From NCBI GenBank assembly GCA_035631115.1, contig DASQJJ010000023.1:1-20045 (forward strand): a stretch of DNA of 20,045 nucleotides. The letters run 5' to 3'. The notes under the pieces were generated by a model. It had not been told where the DNA came from, did no database searches, and saw nothing but the letters and a program-made list of their open reading frames with translations. A program made the translations under genes and the position numbers. Positions 14,595 through 20,045 of the stretch are shown here, piece after piece; the stretch's first letter is position 1; each line of letters starts with the position of its first letter. This DNA is from DASQJJ01 sp035631115. Its GTDB lineage: Bacteria; Patescibacteriota; Microgenomatia; Levybacterales; UBA12049.

Positions 14595-15439
14595 TTTCCC
14601 CAATCTTTTTTAAGTGTTACGAGAAGATTTTGGTACGTAAGAAATGGGTATCCAAGACTCTTCATTATTTCAACAGAAAGCGTGCTATTTTCTGGCCAAT
14701 TTTTTTCTTCTCCATCTGGCTTTACTAAATGTGTATCAAGTCCTAATTCTTTTGCAACATCGACAATAAAATTGTAGTACGTTGTTGCCCTGTCTACTCC
14801 AAGATTTATAATAATTTTCTTATCCGCATCGTGCTCTATATAATGCACATAGACATCTGCAATATTATTTATAAGACATGGTCTAAAAAGCTTATGGCTA
14901 TCCACATGCACTTCCTCGCCTTTTATAAGTGGCCGGATAGAATCTAAAAATTGCTTGGGCTTAGTGTAATTTTTATTTATACCAACATACCGGTGACACC
15001 GAGTAATTAAATATGGCAAGCCCGATGCTATAACAACTTTTTCGGATTCTACTTTGGATTCTCCATATGCATTACGAGGCTTGTAAGGGTCGGTCTCTAC
15101 ATATTCTCCAGTATTTTCTTTCCCGCCATACACCGACTCCGAGCTGGCAAAAATAATTGGAATGTTGTGCATTTTTGCTACTTCTACCACATTTTTTGTC
15201 ACCAAGACATTTGGTCCAACCAAATCTGGATTGTTGTGATCTACTAGTGCTGCGGTGTGAATAATAACATCTGGCAAAAATTCTAGGTATGCCTTTTTTA
15301 CTGCATCCAAATCCAACACATCCACTGGATGAACAGGGTCACTTTTTGCAACCCCAAAAATATTGTATTGGTCTTTATACAGCTCTATAAATTTAGACCC
15401 GAGAAAACTTGTAGACCCTGTCAAAAATATTTTCTTCAT
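14591..15439 (-). CDS. NAD(P)-dependent SDR, RmlD-like (dTDP-4-dehydrorhamnose reductase family)
   Basis: 282 aa. The Rossmann loop 'GSTSFLGS' starts at G8; 'HTAALVDHNNPD' follows the third strand; catalytic residues are S in 'SSESVYGG' and Y125-x3-K129 ('YGESK'). The extended SDR fold with a short substrate domain and 'RPCLINNIADV' near residue 188 fits the RmlD substrate-binding group. Whether it makes dTDP-rhamnose cannot be said: no RmlA/B/C gene is nearby. It could be a related nucleotide-sugar reductase. It is coupled to the HAD gene through ATGA and lies 33 bp downstream of the OLD-family nuclease gene. I see no -10 at the usual 6-9 nt spacing, so it may be transcribed by read-through. 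Confidence 0.8.
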   Translation of the reverse strand: MKKIFLTGSTSFLGSKFIELYKDQYNIFGVAKSDPVHPVDVLDLDAVKKAYLEFLPDVIIHTAALVDHNNPDLVGPNVLVTKNVVEVAKMHNIPIIFASSESVYGGKENTGEYVETDPYKPRNAYGESKVESEKVVIASGLPYLITRCHRYVGINKNYTKPKQFLDSIRPLIKGEEVHVDSHKLFRPCLINNIADVYVHYIEHDADKKIIINLGVDRATTYYNFIVDVAKELGLDTHLVKPDGEEKNWPENSTLSVEIMKSLGYPFLTYQNLLVTLKKDWGK

Positions 15440-15472
15440 ATTATCGTTGCATCTTTTGTAAGATTAACATTG

Positions 15473-17275
15473 CTAATTATGAATAGCTTGTTCAACGTTT
15501 AGTTTAGAGAAAATTTCACTGATTAAGTTTTTGCAAGAATTCCAGGTGACATCTAAATTTTCTTTATTTAAACTCTTAATCTCTTCATGTATTTCTCTCG
15601 CAATTTCCATTTTAAGTAATTTATGTTTTTTTGCTTTAAACTTTTTACTAAAAAATTCTTCCGCTCCTGCAACGCGAGGATATTCTGTAGGTATATCTTT
15701 AAGTTCTAATTTAATTCCTCTTTTTTTAGATGACGATTCATAAACATGAAAAACTGCATTTTGGAAAACGCTTTTGGGCAAAATATCTTCTATTGTTATC
15801 ATTTTGAGATTATTGGTTAAACTTGGAATATTGCTTATAAGTTCAGCTTCAATAGCTACAAGTTGACTTTTTTTTCTTAACTCCTCTATGTCTATGTCAC
15901 CATCCACTACCGCAAATGCTTCCTTATCTTCTAGTTTTATTATTGCTAATATAGAAGGAATTTTTTTGACACCATAGGATGGAAGAAAACTTATACTAGA
16001 GTTTTCAAAAAATAAGTTTGCTAAATCTCTTAATATAATCTGATCTGAAGGACCTTCAACAATTACATTTTTCTCACCCAAATTAAATATGTCACTCCAT
16101 TGCAATCCCAGAGCTGTCCTCACAGGCTCAGGAATTTTACCAAACTCACCTTCTGACCAAGCTTTATTACCAATATGGGTATCTTCCTTATCTTTTTCTA
16201 GAATTCTAATTCTTTCTGGATAATTGGGATCTATTAGGTACGGAAGATGTGTCGTGTATATTATTTGGTGACCATTTTTTGTTATTTGGTTAAATGTCTG
16301 TTCAAGAAGTTTTTTTTGAGCATTTATATGTAGAAATATTCCAGGTTCATCAATTAATAAAATAGATTGTTTCTCACTATTTCGAGCCATTGCTAAGAAA
16401 AAAATATTAAATGCTAAAGCCCATTGAAGACCTCTACTTCTCTCCTCTGGTTTAAATGGATTTGTACTATTTTCTTCTTTAAGACGTATTTTCAGAATGT
16501 CTCCATCAGCATCCAACTCTACCTTTACTGTTTCTACGGGCCAAACTACTCCTAAGATTTCCTTATTTATTTTTTCACTTGCCCTTTTTAGTAAGACATC
16601 TCTCCTAATTCGTTCTGTATCAGTGCTTGCTTGTAATTTTTTAAAATCTTGTATGCCGCCTAAATTCAAGAGATTCTTAACTGGTGTTTTTACATTTGGA
16701 TCAAGAATAAAATCACTAATCAAAACCTCTCCATTTAGAGGAAGATAATAATCATTAAAATTTACACTATCGAATCTTAAGAAATTGGGTAAATAGTTAT
16801 TCCTTAAGTCCTCCCAAATTTTATTTAAGACCTCTTGTTTTTCTTCCTCAGTTAGTGTTCTTTTTTCGGACTCATTTGCCTCTTCAGAACTTGTTGAAAC
16901 TATTTCTGGAAAGTATTTGCTTTTCCCATAATCTATTCCTGGAAAATTAAAAACATAATGCCCTCCTGTTTTACGTAAAACCAAGATAGGCTCTTCTTTT
17001 CCTGTTACCTTTGCTATTTCTTCTTTTTCCTTATCCTCTAAAGAATAAGTTACTTTTAATTCTGGTGGATTTTCACTACTACCATATTCTTCGGAATGTC
17101 TAGAAAATTCATCCTGGGTAAGGACTTGATTTACTCCTAGTTTTTCTAAAGCATATAAAATATTTGATTTCCCTGCCTCATTTATACCAACCAAACATGT
17201 GGTATCTTTTTCGACATCTAAATCGTCTCCTGAAATTGATCTGTAGTTAAAAAATTCTACTTTCGTTAGTTTCAT
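15473..17275 (-). CDS. OLD-family ATP-dependent nuclease (ABC-type ATPase plus TOPRIM)
   Basis: 600 aa. Walker A 'GINEAGKS' at 30-37 follows the usual 'MKLTKVEFFNYRSI' start; an ABC signature-like 'RSRGLQWAL' lies near 278; Walker B is 'LLIDEPG' near 309; a His switch region 'YTTHLPYL' follows. The C-terminal TOPRIM domain starts with 'VIVEGPSDQ' near 405 and has 'VVDGDID' near 457, giving the Glu and DxD metal sites. This is the layout of OLD nucleases, including phage P2 Old and GajA of Gabija; these cut DNA and often defend against phages. No UvrD-like helicase (GajB) or other partner lies next to it, so it is a single-gene (class 1 OLD-like) case. It is divergent from nth, looks richer in AT than its neighbours, and has an unusual hairpin leader. 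Confidence 0.85.
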   Translation of the reverse strand: MKLTKVEFFNYRSISGDDLDVEKDTTCLVGINEAGKSNILYALEKLGVNQVLTQDEFSRHSEEYGSSENPPELKVTYSLEDKEKEEIAKVTGKEEPILVLRKTGGHYVFNFPGIDYGKSKYFPEIVSTSSEEANESEKRTLTEEEKQEVLNKIWEDLRNNYLPNFLRFDSVNFNDYYLPLNGEVLISDFILDPNVKTPVKNLLNLGGIQDFKKLQASTDTERIRRDVLLKRASEKINKEILGVVWPVETVKVELDADGDILKIRLKEENSTNPFKPEERSRGLQWALAFNIFFLAMARNSEKQSILLIDEPGIFLHINAQKKLLEQTFNQITKNGHQIIYTTHLPYLIDPNYPERIRILEKDKEDTHIGNKAWSEGEFGKIPEPVRTALGLQWSDIFNLGEKNVIVEGPSDQIILRDLANLFFENSSISFLPSYGVKKIPSILAIIKLEDKEAFAVVDGDIDIEELRKKSQLVAIEAELISNIPSLTNNLKMITIEDILPKSVFQNAVFHVYESSSKKRGIKLELKDIPTEYPRVAGAEEFFSKKFKAKKHKLLKMEIAREIHEEIKSLNKENLDVTWNSCKNLISEIFSKLNVEQAIHN

Positions 17276-17284
17276 TTTTAGAAA

Positions 17285-17305
17285 AACCGCCTTTGGTTGG
17301 CGGTT
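17285..17305 (-). terminator. Terminator-shaped hairpin in the leader of the OLD nuclease gene
   Basis: On the minus strand: AACCGCC, 7-nt loop AACCAAA, GGCGGTT, then a T run continuing from the stem (five T in all), and ATG only 9 nt after the stem. The 7-bp stem is perfect and GC-rich in AT-rich DNA. The T run lies on the minus side only, so the polarity is toward the nuclease gene. It may attenuate that gene or block antisense transcripts from entering it. Confidence 0.6.
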
Positions 17306-17358
17306 AAGATTTTAGAACCCGTCTTTTATTGTTCTGCCTAGATTAGAAAATACAATTT

Positions 17359-17367
17359 ACTATAGCA
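17359..17367 (-). promoter_or_regulatory. Extended -10 promoter upstream of the OLD nuclease gene
   Basis: The minus strand reads TGC TATAGT, predicted start near 17352. This gives a leader of about 77 nt containing the hairpin at 17285-17305, unlike the leaderless starts elsewhere in the window. Confidence 0.5.
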
Positions 17368-17438
17368 GAAAAATGATCTGAAGAAAATATATCGAAGTGT
17401 ATCACCAAGTCTTGCTTGAATGGGGGCTGAGAATTATG

Positions 17439-17447
17439 TGGTATTAT
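17439..17447 (+). promoter_or_regulatory. Extended -10 promoter of nth (leaderless)
   Basis: TGG TATTAT, then ACTTTC (6 nt), then ATG at 17454. This decides the start against the longer frame from 17397. Confidence 0.65.
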
Positions 17448-17453
17448 ACTTTC

Positions 17454-18086
17454 ATGACAAAGAAAGAGAAAGTATTAAAAATTATAGAAAGATTAAAAAA
17501 GGTATATCCGGATGCAAAAATTGCATTGGATTTTGAAAATCCTTTTCAACTCCTCATTGCCACCATTCTTGCTGCACAGTCAACAGATGTTGGCGTAAAT
17601 CTTGCCACGCCCCAACTGTTTAAAGATTTCCCCACCCCAGAAAAAATGAGCAAGGCAACACGCGAAATGCTAGATACCTATATAACAAAAATAAATTTCC
17701 ACTGGAATAAAACCAAACTTATTAAAGATGCATCCCAAATGATAGTGGACAAATTTGGAGGCAAAGTACCAGACAACATGAAAGATTTGGATTCCCTTCC
17801 TGGAGTGGCCCGAAAAACAGCCAATGTTGTTTTAAGCTGTGCATTCCACAAGCCAGAAGGAATAATTATAGATACCCATATGATACGCATGGCTAATAGA
17901 CTGGGACTCACGGATTCCAAAGACCCGGTAAAAATAGAGCAAGACTTAATGGAAATTGTACCCAAAGAGCACTGGGTAGACTTCCCACTTATGCTTATTT
18001 TACACGGACGTCATTTTTGCACTGCACGGCCTCATACGTGCGAGAATTGCCCGCTGGGAGATTTGTGCCCAGATAAGAAAGAGTAA
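17454..18086 (+). CDS. nth: Endonuclease III, DNA glycosylase/AP lyase
   Basis: 210 aa, the same size as E. coli Nth. The helix-hairpin-helix motif 'LPGVARKTANVV' holds the catalytic Lys121; the catalytic Asp140 lies in 'IDTHMIRMANRLGL'; the [4Fe-4S] loop 'CTARPHTCENCPLGDLC' has the exact C-x6-C-x2-C-x5-C spacing at the C-terminus. The enzyme removes oxidised pyrimidines and cuts the abasic site in base-excision repair. A frame open from 17397 would add 19 residues with no homology; the -10 element lies inside that extension and sits 6 nt before ATG 17454. Confidence 0.93.
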   Translation: MTKKEKVLKIIERLKKVYPDAKIALDFENPFQLLIATILAAQSTDVGVNLATPQLFKDFPTPEKMSKATREMLDTYITKINFHWNKTKLIKDASQMIVDKFGGKVPDNMKDLDSLPGVARKTANVVLSCAFHKPEGIIIDTHMIRMANRLGLTDSKDPVKIEQDLMEIVPKEHWVDFPLMLILHGRHFCTARPHTCENCPLGDLCPDKKE

Positions 18087-18090
18087 CAGA

Positions 18091-18118
18091 ATTTCTAATT
18101 TCTAATTCCTAATTTTTA
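18091..18118. repeat. Four tandem copies of an ATTTCTA-like heptamer
   Basis: ATTTCTA, ATTTCTA, ATTCCTA, ATTTTTA in direct tandem, directly after nth; another ATTCCTA appears at 18131-18137. Tracts of this look are, from memory, common in intergenic DNA of CPR genomes. No function is evident. Confidence 0.6.
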
Positions 18119-18145
18119 AACAAATCCCAAATTCCTAAATTCTTG

Positions 18146-18290
18146 GTTCTTAGTCGCCATTCCGCTGTCGAGGGCATGAAGACAAAACGAATCTATCAGG
18201 GGGATTCCTCGCAAACTTGTCGAGGAAGGGGTGAAATCACCCGATCAGATGAGTGAAGGATGAAAGCACGAGACTAGGCTTGGCGAGAAC
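18146..18290. ncRNA. Candidate structured RNA of about 145 nt
   Basis: The ends pair: GTTCT (18146-18150) with AGAAC (18286-18290), and after a TAGT bulge CGCCA (18155-18159) with TGGCG (18281-18285). Inside are two strong adjacent hairpins: TTCCTCG/CGAGGAA (18205-18211/18221-18227) and GGGTG/CACCC (18229-18233/18238-18242, loop AAAT). A mutually exclusive alternative pairs CTTAGTC (18149-18155) with GACTAGG (18272-18278). The closing stem suggests a discrete element. I could not match it to RNase P, tmRNA, SRP, 6S, a riboswitch or a group I/II intron core. Strand is uncertain; no promoter was found for it on either strand. Confidence 0.35.
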
Positions 18291-18297
18291 TTTTGTT

Positions 18298-18317
18298 CCT
18301 TTTGTCGGCACAAAAGG
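18298..18317. repeat. Perfect 8-bp inverted repeat with a 4-nt loop
   Basis: CCTTTTGT, loop CGGC, ACAAAAGG. No T run follows on either strand, so it is not a classical terminator. It directly follows the RNA candidate. Confidence 0.7.
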
Positions 18318-18331
18318 ACTGCAGAAAAAAA

Positions 18332-18357
18332 GATTTCTCACTTTGTTCGAAATGACA
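18332..18357. repeat. REP-like palindromic repeat, copy 1
   Basis: 26 nt with an ATTTC/GAAAT stem (18333-18337/18349-18353) around an 11-nt loop. It matches copy 2 (19970-19995) at 21 of 26 positions in the same orientation, with compensating changes in the stem. Similar 'ttcactTcGTTc...aatgaca' elements are dispersed in many bacterial genomes. Confidence 0.65.
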
Positions 18358-18364
18358 GAGTCTC

Positions 18365-18373
18365 TGATATGAT
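18365..18373 (+). promoter_or_regulatory. Extended -10 promoter of the flavin monooxygenase gene (leaderless)
   Basis: TGA TATGAT, then AGAAAT (6 nt), then ATG at 18380. The region where a -35 would fall lies inside REP-like copy 1 (TTGTTC at 18343-18348, spacer 19). Confidence 0.6.
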
Positions 18374-18379
18374 AGAAAT

Positions 18380-19942
18380 ATGAAGACGACTGTCCTTATT
18401 ATTGGCGCTGGGCCAACAGGCCTTATGATGGCATGCCAGCTGGCAGCACTCAATGTCCCTTTTGTAATTGTAGAAAAAGACCCAAGCACTACGTATGAAT
18501 CCCGTGCTATTGGAATTCAGGCAAGAAGTCTGGAGATATTCCAACAAATGGGAATAGCAGATACTTTTCTTAAAGAAGGTAATCCTGCAGGAATAATTGA
18601 TTTTATTGCCAATGGAAAAATAAGAGAGCATGTCCCCCTTTCTGGTCTTGGCACTGGACTAACTCAATTCCCTTTTTTATTATTTCTTGAGCAATTCCGC
18701 ACGGAAGCAATTTTGGTGGACTTTTTAAAAAAACATAAAATAAGTGTTTTGTGGGATACAACAGTACTATCTTTTACACAAACCCAAGATGGAACTACTT
18801 CTGTAATACAGCATAAAGATGGAAAAGAAGAAACAATAGAAGCAGACTGGATAGTTGGTGCAGACGGCGCGCATAGTATAGTACGTCACACACTTGGAAT
18901 AGAACTCGCTGGCAAGACATACAAGCAATCTCTTTTTGTCTTGGATTGTAAAGTAGCTTCCCCTGTCTTATCTTCTACTCATCTCGCAGTCCTATTTTCC
19001 GATACAGCATTTGCTGCAATATTTCCCATGAAGGACAATCACTGGAGAATTGTTGGCGAGGTACCACCACGACTCTATGGAAAAGACACTATTACTTTTG
19101 AAGATGTTGCAAAAGATTTTGCAAAGCGCATGCAACTAGACATTACTCTTTCTCATCCATATTGGGTATCGCTGTATCATGCACATCATCGATGTGTGAA
19201 TACTTTTAAGAAAGGCAGATGCTTTTTGGGAGGAGATGCAGGACATATTCACAGTCCAGTTGGTGCTCAAGGAATGAATACCGGACTGCAGGATGCATAT
19301 AATTTAGCCTGGAAAATAGCATTTGTCCATAAAGACTTAGCCAAAGAAGCTCTTCTTGAAACATTTAATGAAGACAGAATGCCTTTTGCAAAAAAGCTGG
19401 TGGAGACAACAGACCGCGCATTTAATTTTGTTGTTGCAGGAGGAAAAATTGGCGCATTTTTCCGTACCCATATTGCCCCAAAAGTAATTAAATTTGTTAT
19501 CTCAAAAAAAATATCCAGGGAATTTGTTTTTCGTACCGTTAGCCAAATTGGTATTTCGTATCACAGCAGTAGTCTTTCCAAAAATGCCTCTTTTGGGAAT
19601 TTTCCAAAATCTGCTCCGCTCCCTGGAGATAGACTTCCTTTTATTACTTTTGAACAGGACAAGAACATTCAAGATGAAATAAAAATTACCCACATGCAAC
19701 TATTACTTTTTACTGGAAAGAGTGAAGAAATGAACGATATCGAACAAGTAATAGAAAAATACAGCAAAGCAATTGCTGTTACAAAAATTCCTTTCAATGA
19801 ACATACTAAAGATTTGTACGAAAAATTTGGAATAGAAAATAATGGATACTATCTCGTCCGCCCGGATATGTACATTGCTTGTAGGAGTAATGGAGAAAAT
19901 AAAGAAAATTTTGAAGAATACCTTTCAAAATTTTTGATTTAG
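18380..19942 (+). CDS. FAD-dependent monooxygenase, aromatic-ring hydroxylase (PheA/TfdB) type
   Basis: 520 aa, a normal length. The FAD dinucleotide fold 'GAGPTG' (9-14), the 'VGADGAHSIVRHTLG' DG motif and 'LGGDAGHIHSPVGAQGMNTG' GD motif (D286) are intact, followed by 'QDAYNLAWKI'. The last 150 residues form the thioredoxin-like C-terminal domain of the group, ending with 'GYYLVRPDMYIACR', the usual 'LvRPDgyvA.R' signature. Such enzymes hydroxylate phenols, polyketides or antibiotics using NAD(P)H and O2. The substrate is unknown. An O2-dependent accessory enzyme is surprising in a reduced genome and may be acquired; the gene is flanked by same-orientation copies of a REP-like repeat. Single gene with its own leaderless promoter. 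Confidence 0.85.
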   Translation: MKTTVLIIGAGPTGLMMACQLAALNVPFVIVEKDPSTTYESRAIGIQARSLEIFQQMGIADTFLKEGNPAGIIDFIANGKIREHVPLSGLGTGLTQFPFLLFLEQFRTEAILVDFLKKHKISVLWDTTVLSFTQTQDGTTSVIQHKDGKEETIEADWIVGADGAHSIVRHTLGIELAGKTYKQSLFVLDCKVASPVLSSTHLAVLFSDTAFAAIFPMKDNHWRIVGEVPPRLYGKDTITFEDVAKDFAKRMQLDITLSHPYWVSLYHAHHRCVNTFKKGRCFLGGDAGHIHSPVGAQGMNTGLQDAYNLAWKIAFVHKDLAKEALLETFNEDRMPFAKKLVETTDRAFNFVVAGGKIGAFFRTHIAPKVIKFVISKKISREFVFRTVSQIGISYHSSSLSKNASFGNFPKSAPLPGDRLPFITFEQDKNIQDEIKITHMQLLLFTGKSEEMNDIEQVIEKYSKAIAVTKIPFNEHTKDLYEKFGIENNGYYLVRPDMYIACRSNGENKENFEEYLSKFLI

Positions 19943-19969
19943 GATTTATGATTCAGGATTCAAGAATGA

Positions 19970-19995
19970 GATTCTTCACTTCGTTCAGAATGACA
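19970..19995. repeat. REP-like palindromic repeat, copy 2
   Basis: 26 nt with an ATTCT/AGAAT stem (19971-19975/19987-19991). Same orientation as copy 1. The rest of the right edge (19943-20045) is non-coding as far as I can see: AGGATT-rich imperfect repeats before this element, nothing recognisable after it. Confidence 0.65.
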
Positions 19996-20045
19996 ATTAA
20001 AGAAGAATAGCGGGTTCGAAATGGGTGAAGTTGTCTATTTTTCGC

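Larger units (their letters stand above)
18087..18379. other. Spacer between nth and the monooxygenase gene, rich in repeats and hairpins
   Basis: 293 bp without a convincing protein gene. From left to right it holds a heptad repeat tract (18091-18118), a candidate structured RNA (18146-18290), a perfect short hairpin (18298-18317), a REP-like repeat (18332-18357) and the monooxygenase promoter (18365-18373). Its GC content is visibly higher in the middle than in other spacers of this window, all others being under about 120 bp. Confidence 0.7.

Noticed and set aside
15473..17275. Complete Gabija system
   Set aside because: The GajA-like layout is present, but the neighbours are an SDR and nth; no UvrD-like helicase gene lies on either side.
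18146..18290. Hammerhead ribozyme or group I intron core (CAGATGAG near 18246 and GAGACTA near 18270)
   Set aside because: The hammerhead core needs CUGANGA and GAAA; here the key U and A differ. The GAGACTA resembles a group I intron R segment, but no matching P, Q or S segments are present.
18274..18631. Minus-strand reading frames over the REP-like repeat (with CHFEQSEKS)
   Set aside because: This peptide is a typical by-product of the repeat and the frames overlap the monooxygenase gene; not real genes.
20010..20030. tRNA-like T-loop (GGGTTCGAAAT) at the right edge
   Set aside because: No T-stem partner follows and no acceptor or anticodon stem is visible upstream.

Overview
The window looks like a chromosomal segment of a Candidate Phyla Radiation (Patescibacteria) bacterium. 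Reasons: AT-rich DNA, very tight packing, many short orphan proteins, small stand-alone enzymes (HAD phosphatases, cupins, SDR, APH-like kinase), a membrane-anchored protein resembling DUF5667, and little pathway clustering. TGA, TAA and TAG all serve as stops (TGA ends the zinc-ribbon gene at 5698 and the epimerase gene at 14591), so this is not one of the UGA-recoded lineages (Absconditabacteria/Gracilibacteria). The phylum call is inference; there is no rRNA or tRNA here.

Layout. 1-468 (-) is a truncated YgjP/DUF45 metallopeptidase-like gene. 502-969 (-) is a small membrane-anchored protein. 994-5065 (-) is a four-gene overlapping operon: APH-like kinase, Cof-type HAD phosphatase, PepE/S51 peptidase, GT39-type glycosyltransferase. 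5135-6615 (+) is a triple zinc-ribbon protein translationally coupled to the tRNA hydroxylase TrhO. 6661-6858 (+) is a coiled-coil micro-protein. 6863-7444 (-) is a PQ-loop membrane protein, and 7512-8381 (-) an orphan protein. 8394-8780 (-) and 8803-9300 (+) are a divergent cupin / PNPOx-like flavoprotein pair with only 22 bp between starts. 9390-11468 (+) holds an MFS exporter and a DUF4239-like protein. 11470-11805 (-) is a second cupin, and 11893-12189 (+) a small orphan. 12235-13918 (-) holds a membrane protein and a Cys-rich surface protein. 13950-15439 (-) holds an RmlD-like SDR coupled to a beta-PGM-like HAD. 15473-17275 (-) is an OLD-family ATPase/TOPRIM nuclease. 17454-18086 (+) is endonuclease III. 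18087-18379 is a repeat- and hairpin-rich spacer with a candidate structured RNA. 18380-19942 (+) is a flavin monooxygenase, and the right edge carries a second copy of a REP-like repeat.

The most striking signal is regulatory. Most transcription units begin with a TATAAT-like -10, often extended by TGn, lying 5-9 nt (most often exactly 6 nt) before the ATG, with no room for a Shine-Dalgarno. This predicts mostly leaderless mRNAs, and internal operon genes start at ATGA or 8-bp overlaps. The rule also corrects several start codons (7444, 8780, 8803, 17454). The clear exception is the OLD-family nuclease gene, which appears to have a leader of about 77 nt with a terminator-shaped hairpin next to its ATG. 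The other notable unknown is the spacer RNA candidate at 18146-18290. No mobile element, CRISPR array or complete multi-gene defence system is visible.
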